A stretch of 64,000 nucleotides of DNA from assembly GCF_013388255.1 (NCBI RefSeq), contig NZ_CP058215.1, positions 2,640,954 through 2,704,953 on the forward strand, read 5' to 3'. Below the pieces are notes generated by a model. That model did no database searches. It was not told where the DNA came from and saw only the letters and a list, made by a program, of their open reading frames with translations. The position numbers and the translations under genes were made by a program. The first letter of the stretch is position 1; each line of letters opens with the position of its first letter. This DNA is from Methanolobus zinderi. Lineage in GTDB: Archaea > Halobacteriota > Methanosarcinia > Methanosarcinales > Methanosarcinaceae. Below are positions 58,539 to 64,000 of the stretch, piece after piece.

Positions 58539-61199
58539 TTATTTAGCGTAAATTGTTGAGCTATTGGAGATAGGATCCTTCTCGACAGTGAATACATTAT
58601 CCGCAGAGTCTATCAGCGACTCATCATGGGATACAACAAGTATTTGCCCCACACCGATATCACGCATCATATCTATCAGTTTAATAAGTTGCTGAACATG
58701 TCCGCGGTCCAGGAAAACCGTGGGCTCGTCCATGATAAGCGGCGGAAGCCCCGAGCCTTCCCCCGACATTCCCATGGAAAGAAGACGATATATTGCACAT
58801 CTTAATACCAGATTGAAAATCGCCCTCTCGCCGCCACTCAGCAACTTTGGTTCCAGTGGAGTGCCGTCCTTCTCAAACACCGTCAGGTTGTATTCATGAT
58901 CCAGCCTGATGTGCGAGTATGCATTGTTCGAATACATGAAGGCAAATATCTCATTAATAAGTGAATCCAGCAGACCTATATTGTTAGAGCGCAACTCGGC
59001 ACGGACTCTCATATACATTGCCTCGAGACCTTCGGCATCCTCATAGACCGCATTAAGGTATTCAGCCCTGTTACCAAGCACATCAAGCAGCTTTTTAAGC
59101 TCATCCAGACGCTTGAGCTCACTTTCAACCATTCCGGCCTGCTTTGTAACACCTTCTCTTTCCGTTGTAAGTTTTCCGATCTCAGTAGTTATATTTTTCA
59201 ATGCTATTTCATAATTTTTAAGTTTAGACTCCAGTTCGTCAATATCAAGGTCACCCATCTGCTTATTCAGCTCAGTGGCATCTGCTTTTTTCTCAGCTAT
59301 CTGACCGTCAAAAAGAGAGATCATTTCCCGGACCCCGGTTATGCGCTCCTCCATCTTGTTCATGTCCGAGACACTTTTTTCGACTTCAAGAGTACTTTTG
59401 CGTACTTCCTTTGCGATCTCAAGAAGCCCTAACAGATCCTTATGCTCTTTTTGAGCTGTTAGCATACTCTCCTGCATTTGTGAAAGTTTTGTCTTGAGCT
59501 CTTTCATGGATTCCTCAAGAGAACTTTTCTGTGTAAGGAGTTCTTTCTTCTGCTTTTCCCGGTCTTCCATACCGGTCTGATATTCTTCCAGCAGTTTCTT
59601 ATGATCCGATATCCGCTCATTCAGGGATTTTATTTCTTTATCCAAGTCCTCTACCTGTGTCCTGTAGACCCGGGCATCCTTGACCCGGCCAAGTTTGGAT
59701 TCAAGGGTTTCCTGTTTTTTCTTTAGCTCAGAGAGTTTTTCTGTGAATTCTTTTACTTTGAGGGAATCGGCCCTGGTATTCTCTTCGATGGCCGAACCAT
59801 GCAAGTCCTGACTGCAGGTCGGGCATTTACCTTTATCCAGCAGCTCACCTGATTTTTTGATCTTCTCTTCCAAATCGGCAATCTTGACGGAAATCTCCCG
59901 CTCCTGCCCGTGAAGATTCTTTAGTTGATCATTTACCAGATCGAATATATCTTCGATATTTTCCAATTTTTCCAATGTGAGGCTCATGGATTCTATTCTG
60001 GATAGTACATCAGATCTTTTTTCCCCGGAGTCCGAGATCATCTTTTGCATTTTTTTTATCTCATCCTCTGTAGATGTCATCTTTTCCTCTGCCTGCTTTC
60101 CGGCTTTTTCCAGAAGCTCGCTTTGTTTGCTGTTCTCATCAAGAGAAGAAGACATAACTGACATCTCTTTTTCGATAACAGCCTTATCCCTGTTAATGCC
60201 GCTTAATTTATCCCTCATCGAACGCTCTTTATCTTCAATATCTGAGATCACAGCTTCAATATCCGCATCTTCAGCACTTAACTTTGAACGCATCTCAGAA
60301 ATTTTGGCCTCAGTTTTTTCGATAGTTTCCTTTCTGGAATCTATATCTCTGGAAAGCGACTCGATCTGGGCATAAGCCTTTGTTTTTTTCCCACCAAGCT
60401 CCTTTATCTGCTCCAGGACAGAAGCCCTCTTGTCCGCAAGTTCCCTGTATCCTGCTATTCTCTTAGAGGTCTCGTCTTTTAGGGAAAGAGCACGATCTCT
60501 TTTTTCATTCAGTGAGGAAATGGAATCTTCAAGTTCTTTGGAGCGGGAACGAAGCTTAGCCAGCCTTTCTGCAGGCTTGGAATCCTCAATCCCTTCTACT
60601 TCAGCGGTCACTTCCTTGATACGCCTCTGTGCATCACGCTGGTGCCGGCCCACACCTATACGCGCACTGGACGCACGTTCCCTGTAATCTTCCAGTTTAC
60701 CGAGCCGGAGAAGATCGTCGATCATCTTCTGCCGGTCCTTTGGCTTTGAGTTTATCAGGACATCTATCTCACCCTGCCTGATATACACACAGTTCCTGTA
60801 GGCTTCCTCGTCCATATTCAACAATGACCTGATCGCTTCATAGGTACGGGATGCCTGGTCGAAGATTATCTCTCCGTCCTTTTTCAAGACCGCACTTGTA
60901 TTTGAAGCACGTCCTTTTTCCGGATCGTTCCTGAAAGTCTGCTCAATGGAATAGTCATGGCCACTTTGCTCGAATTCAAGCATAATGGATGCCCTGGTCG
61001 CACCCTTGCGTATTATGTCCGAGAGCACGAAGTCCCTGTCGAGCGTTTTGCTTCCGAAAAGGCATGTAAAGCAAGCTTCCAGCAGACTGGACTTACCACT
61101 ACCGTTTACTCCCGAGACCACGGTCACACCCTCGTCAAAGGAAAGGTCCAGGCTTTCGTAACTTCTTATGTTCTGGATCTTGAGCCGTTTTATCATCAT
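58539..61199 (-). CDS. rad50: DNA double-strand break repair ATPase Rad50
   Basis: 886 residues. Walker A GVNGSGKSS near residue 31, long coiled coils, the zinc hook CPTCSQDL near residue 463, signature LSGGERAIFNLVLRCAIYRL and Walker B LPPLIMDEPTVFLD. With Mre11 it tethers and processes broken DNA ends. The ATG at 61199 overlaps the mre11 stop (ATGA) and follows GGTGA. All expected motifs are present. Confidence 0.96.
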   Translation of the reverse strand: MMIKRLKIQNIRSYESLDLSFDEGVTVVSGVNGSGKSSLLEACFTCLFGSKTLDRDFVLSDIIRKGATRASIMLEFEQSGHDYSIEQTFRNDPEKGRASNTSAVLKKDGEIIFDQASRTYEAIRSLLNMDEEAYRNCVYIRQGEIDVLINSKPKDRQKMIDDLLRLGKLEDYRERASSARIGVGRHQRDAQRRIKEVTAEVEGIEDSKPAERLAKLRSRSKELEDSISSLNEKRDRALSLKDETSKRIAGYRELADKRASVLEQIKELGGKKTKAYAQIESLSRDIDSRKETIEKTEAKISEMRSKLSAEDADIEAVISDIEDKERSMRDKLSGINRDKAVIEKEMSVMSSSLDENSKQSELLEKAGKQAEEKMTSTEDEIKKMQKMISDSGEKRSDVLSRIESMSLTLEKLENIEDIFDLVNDQLKNLHGQEREISVKIADLEEKIKKSGELLDKGKCPTCSQDLHGSAIEENTRADSLKVKEFTEKLSELKKKQETLESKLGRVKDARVYRTQVEDLDKEIKSLNERISDHKKLLEEYQTGMEDREKQKKELLTQKSSLEESMKELKTKLSQMQESMLTAQKEHKDLLGLLEIAKEVRKSTLEVEKSVSDMNKMEERITGVREMISLFDGQIAEKKADATELNKQMGDLDIDELESKLKNYEIALKNITTEIGKLTTEREGVTKQAGMVESELKRLDELKKLLDVLGNRAEYLNAVYEDAEGLEAMYMRVRAELRSNNIGLLDSLINEIFAFMYSNNAYSHIRLDHEYNLTVFEKDGTPLEPKLLSGGERAIFNLVLRCAIYRLLSMGMSGEGSGLPPLIMDEPTVFLDRGHVQQLIKLIDMMRDIGVGQILVVSHDESLIDSADNVFTVEKDPISNSSTIYAK

Positions 61200-62740
61200 A
61201 GGTAGTCACCAAGGTTATACTGACGTGGTTTATGCTCTGTTTCCTTCTCCGGGGAAGAGCTTTTTTTGGTTGAAGATCTATCTTTTGTCTTTTCTTTTGC
61301 TTTTTCCTGTTCCCTGTCATCTACCGGGATATCATTATCAGATACTTCATCCACATTTTCCGTGACTGAAATTTCTTTCTCTTGGACTTTTTCAGGAATC
61401 TGTTCCGGAGTATCCTCAGCCCGGACCTCGGCAGAAGTAACAGCCTTCTGACCCGCCGCAGCTTCGCCTGCCGGAACATCGCCCGCATTTGCGGCATCCT
61501 CCGAAACTCTGACAGGAACATCCACATCGCCAACATGAACCTGTGTATCAGGAATCACCTCGACTGCTTTTACTGCTTCTTCCGGCACTGACCTCACAAT
61601 CACATGTTCCGAGAAATCGGTGCTTTCCAGCAGATCACCAACTCTTTTTTCCACTTCGGCATCTACCTTTGTCTTCACCACCGAGGGATCCCTGACAATC
61701 TCATCCACCAGCAGGCCTCCCTGAGTCAGATGCATTTTCTTTATTTCTTCCTTTACCGCGTCATCCGGGTCGGCAAAAGAAACAGGCACCTGAGCATCGT
61801 CCAGCGATATCTCACCTGTCCTGAGATCCTTGATACCCGGCACCAGGGCATTTCGGGAGAGCAGAAATTTCTCAATCTCACTGAATGTGACTTTAGCAGC
61901 AGGCTCCCCGGATATATTGACAAATACCACCTTATCTTCCACATCGTATTCCTTTATGGCTGAGAATATCTCATTATAGGCATCAACATCATTTTCAAGT
62001 GTCACGGGGATGAAAACAAAATCCCGTGTCCGGATAATACGCCTGCTGATATCCACTCCTGCATCACTTACGGAGACTATATTATAGGAACGAGGTTCTT
62101 TCTCGGACGTACTGTTGCGTTCCGTACTACCGCAATACGTAACCCATGTATCATCCACTTTTATGATCTCATGCTTGTGGTTGTCTCCGAGAAGTACCGC
62201 ATCCACATCGAACGGCACAGCATCCAGCACTTCATGCATGTCCCATTCCCCGAAAGCAAATGGCTTCATGAGCTGATGCATGACAAGCAGATTGTACCCT
62301 GCATCCGTAGCCTTGCCATCAAAGACCGAGTAATCGAACAAAGGAATACGGGATTTGGGAACACAGTCTATGCCGTAGATCGCAACATCCCCCAGCAGAA
62401 ATGGCGTAGCGCCAAGCCTTACAACAAGTCCCATACTCGCGTAAAGATCCAGCCATTGGGTATCCTGCTTGCTTTCATGGTTTCCCACAATTGCAAGCAG
62501 CGGAATTCCGGCGTTTCTGAGTCTGGAAAATAGTTCCATTGTTCCGAGTATGTCATCCAGTGTGGGATTCCTTGAATCAAAAAGGTCACCTGCATGCACT
62601 ACAGCATCCACTTCCATCTCAATAGCATCATCTATGACCCTGGAGAAAGCGTCCATGAAATCCTGTCTGCGTACTTCACTGTGGTACTGACGGTACCCTA
62701 AATGTGTATCCCCTGTGTGGATAATCCTTATCTCATCCAT
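61196..62740 (-). CDS. mre11: DNA double-strand break repair nuclease Mre11
   Basis: 514 residues from the ATG at 62740 (MDEIRIIHTGDTHLGYRQYH); the frame is open to 62791 but the extra 17 residues are outside the family fold. Phosphoesterase motifs are GDTHLG, HAGDLFDSRN, IVGNHES, VMHQLM and LLGDNHKHE. After the capping domain (to about 395) a long acidic, low-complexity tail of about 120 residues rich in Glu, Val, Ala and Lys follows, ending NLGDYL. Translationally coupled with rad50. Confidence 0.94.
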   Translation of the reverse strand: MDEIRIIHTGDTHLGYRQYHSEVRRQDFMDAFSRVIDDAIEMEVDAVVHAGDLFDSRNPTLDDILGTMELFSRLRNAGIPLLAIVGNHESKQDTQWLDLYASMGLVVRLGATPFLLGDVAIYGIDCVPKSRIPLFDYSVFDGKATDAGYNLLVMHQLMKPFAFGEWDMHEVLDAVPFDVDAVLLGDNHKHEIIKVDDTWVTYCGSTERNSTSEKEPRSYNIVSVSDAGVDISRRIIRTRDFVFIPVTLENDVDAYNEIFSAIKEYDVEDKVVFVNISGEPAAKVTFSEIEKFLLSRNALVPGIKDLRTGEISLDDAQVPVSFADPDDAVKEEIKKMHLTQGGLLVDEIVRDPSVVKTKVDAEVEKRVGDLLESTDFSEHVIVRSVPEEAVKAVEVIPDTQVHVGDVDVPVRVSEDAANAGDVPAGEAAAGQKAVTSAEVRAEDTPEQIPEKVQEKEISVTENVDEVSDNDIPVDDREQEKAKEKTKDRSSTKKSSSPEKETEHKPRQYNLGDYL

Positions 62741-62886
62741 CAGAAGGTATGATACGCACTCCCCGTTTTTAAGATTGCCTATCAAATGCATTCAGGAAAC
62801 ATATGCACCGACTCAATATAAGGAGAAAGTCATGATCTGGAAAATATAATACAGCTTATATTTATATAATAGATAACTATATTATA

Positions 62887-63363
62887 ATGGGTATTATGGA
62901 CGATAAAGGTCAGATCACCATAGATTATCTAATCAGTATCACGGTTTTTCTGTTTGCAGTGGTATTCGTTTTCAACTATACCTCAGGTATCTTCACACCT
63001 TTTCAGTCCAATTCAGATGAGGTTACGCTTATAGCCGACAGGATATCAACCACCCTTGTGGAAAAAAGACTAAGCTCTGGCGATGAAAGCACCCCGAACC
63101 TTGTTAATAAAACAGAAGTTGATAATTTCTTCACCGAGCTCAACGACAGTTATGATACTACGAGTGATTCACTTGGATTAAACGGCAGTTACCTGCGATA
63201 CGATCTTAATGTAACCCTGGAAAACAGCACGGGAATCATTGACTCAGCCGGTAAGAAGATACCTTTGGGCGTTAATGTGGGACAGACCAAAAGGGTCGTG
63301 CTGCTAAAAGATGACATCACCGGAAGCACCGAAACCCTCATCATGTCATTCAGGGTGTGGTAA
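62887..63363 (+). CDS. Pilin-like protein with class III signal peptide
   Basis: 158 residues. The N-terminus DDKGQITIDYLISITVFLFA has the archaeal prepilin signature: a short charged leader ending KG, then Q-x-T-x-D-x-L and a hydrophobic helix, as cleaved by prepilin peptidase. The rest is a polar, Asn/Thr/Ser-rich extracellular domain with several N-x-T/S sites. A TATA-like CTTATATTTATA lies at about 62851-62862, suggesting a nearly leaderless start at 62887 (an ATG at 62896 is also possible). It leads a second pilin-like gene. Confidence 0.8.
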   Translation: MGIMDDKGQITIDYLISITVFLFAVVFVFNYTSGIFTPFQSNSDEVTLIADRISTTLVEKRLSSGDESTPNLVNKTEVDNFFTELNDSYDTTSDSLGLNGSYLRYDLNVTLENSTGIIDSAGKKIPLGVNVGQTKRVVLLKDDITGSTETLIMSFRVW

Positions 63364-63364
63364 A

Positions 63365-63982
63365 TTGCCAGGCAAAGTAAAATCCGGTTTTAAAACAGAT
63401 CCATCAGCCCAGATGCACACCCTTGAAGCTGTAATTGCAGCGATGATAATGGTCGGGATAATAATATTCGCAGTCCAGGCAACTTCTCTTACACCACTTA
63501 CATCTTCTACGGCAAATGCTCATATCGAAGCACAGCTCCAGACAATGGGCCAGGACATGCTGAGTGCCCTCTCATATTCATCATACGGACAGGACTCGCA
63601 ACTAAAAGAGGATGTAATGAACTGGGACGGGAAAGAATATGTCTGGAACGGCAGCACATACAGGTCGACAAATAACCAGAACAAGACAACCCTTAACAGT
63701 TCACTTACCGATACTCTGACACAAATAGCAGTCCCAAGGGGAATCGCACATAACGTCCATTTTAGCTGGATTGCGGATAATGGGATTGTGATGGATAATT
63801 CATATATTTACAACGGAGACCCTTCGGACAACGCAGTAATGATCTCGAAAAAAGTAGTCCTTTCCGATACTGATGTGGGTAATGAAACTGTATTTATTTC
63901 AAAGACCAGCATCCCTGATGCCGATACTAGTACCGGTTTTTACAATATTGTCAATGTTAAGATGACATTATGGAGAATGTGA
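63365..63982 (+). CDS. Second pilin-like / pseudopilin protein
   Basis: 205 residues from TTG 63365, one base after the upstream stop and behind GGGTGTGG; the frame is open further upstream inside the previous gene, but that part is unsupported. AQMHTLEAVIAAMIMVGIII near residue 17 is an N-terminal hydrophobic helix with a T-L-E start resembling the pilin Glu5. A polar, Ser/Asn/Thr-rich extracellular region follows. Together with the preceding gene it suggests a small type IV pilus-like operon continuing past the window. Confidence 0.7.
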   Translation: MPGKVKSGFKTDPSAQMHTLEAVIAAMIMVGIIIFAVQATSLTPLTSSTANAHIEAQLQTMGQDMLSALSYSSYGQDSQLKEDVMNWDGKEYVWNGSTYRSTNNQNKTTLNSSLTDTLTQIAVPRGIAHNVHFSWIADNGIVMDNSYIYNGDPSDNAVMISKKVVLSDTDVGNETVFISKTSIPDADTSTGFYNIVNVKMTLWRM

Positions 63983-64000
63983 ATACGGAATAGTGATTAC

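Overview
The window is chromosome from a methanogenic archaeon of the Methanosarcinaceae. Visible support: a two-domain Methanosarcina-type S-layer protein with a PGF-CTERM tail, an archaeal SRP RNA, an intron-containing tRNA-Met, TBP, Spt5, Rad50/Mre11, RNase P protein 4, D-aminoacyl-tRNA deacylase and the archaeal L11-L1-L10-L12 ribosomal operon. The genus cannot be read from the sequence; a Methanolobus- or Methanococcoides-like organism is my inference.

Layout. 0-11 kb is host core: the end of RIO1 kinase, a Pno1/Dim2-like KH protein, a DUF1614 membrane protein, a KaiC-like ATPase, dihydroorotase, the pstSCAB-phoU phosphate operon and family B DNA polymerase. 11.10-27.47 kb is an integrated element of about 16.35 kb, bounded by 19-bp direct repeats and inserted at the 3' end of the tRNA-Met gene, with its tyrosine integrase beside the tRNA. 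27.6-35.6 kb holds a lipoprotein, the S-layer gene, two more KaiC-like proteins, a tiny zinc-ribbon gene, SRP RNA, tRNA-Ser and rnp4. 35.8-42 kb holds dtdA, ftsZ and the secE-spt5-rpl11-rpl1-rpl10-rpl12 cluster. 42-51.9 kb holds a UbiB-like kinase, a cobalt ECF transporter, a radical SAM protein, a SAM hydrolase, thiC, a glycosyltransferase and tbp. 52-62.8 kb is a chromosome-maintenance block (scpB, scpA, smc, a coiled-coil protein, rad50, mre11), and the window ends in two pilin-like genes.

The integrated element is the most interesting part. Its 19.0-23.1 kb operon resembles a filamentous virus (inovirus) morphogenesis module: a large secreted multidomain protein with a C-terminal membrane anchor (pIII-like), several 54-114-residue single-membrane-span proteins including a 56-residue coat candidate behind a near-perfect ribosome-binding site, a Zot/pI-like ATPase, and a small membrane protein overlapping its end. 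Non-coding DNA rich in perfect hairpins flanks these genes: a Y-shaped cruciform at 11.2 kb, an array of hairpins at 18.47-18.92 kb and a GC-rich hairpin at 23.07 kb. These are candidates for single-strand origin and packaging signals. A six-gene translationally coupled early operon ends in a large winged-helix protein, a possible replication initiator. Inovirus-like proviruses in methanogens have, as I recall, been reported in a published survey of inoviruses, so the class is probably not new; the cargo and DNA structures here seem worth study.

Cargo in the element: a KAP P-loop NTPase fused to pentapeptide repeats and then to an S-layer domain closely resembling the host S-layer protein encoded 12 kb away; a PIN toxin, antitoxin and SecB-like cassette (toxin-antitoxin-chaperone type); and three leftward genes (DUF4393-like, HEPN-like with an R-x4-H motif, and a membrane protein) that look like a defence group. 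All functional assignments come from reading motifs and gene order; no database search was possible.
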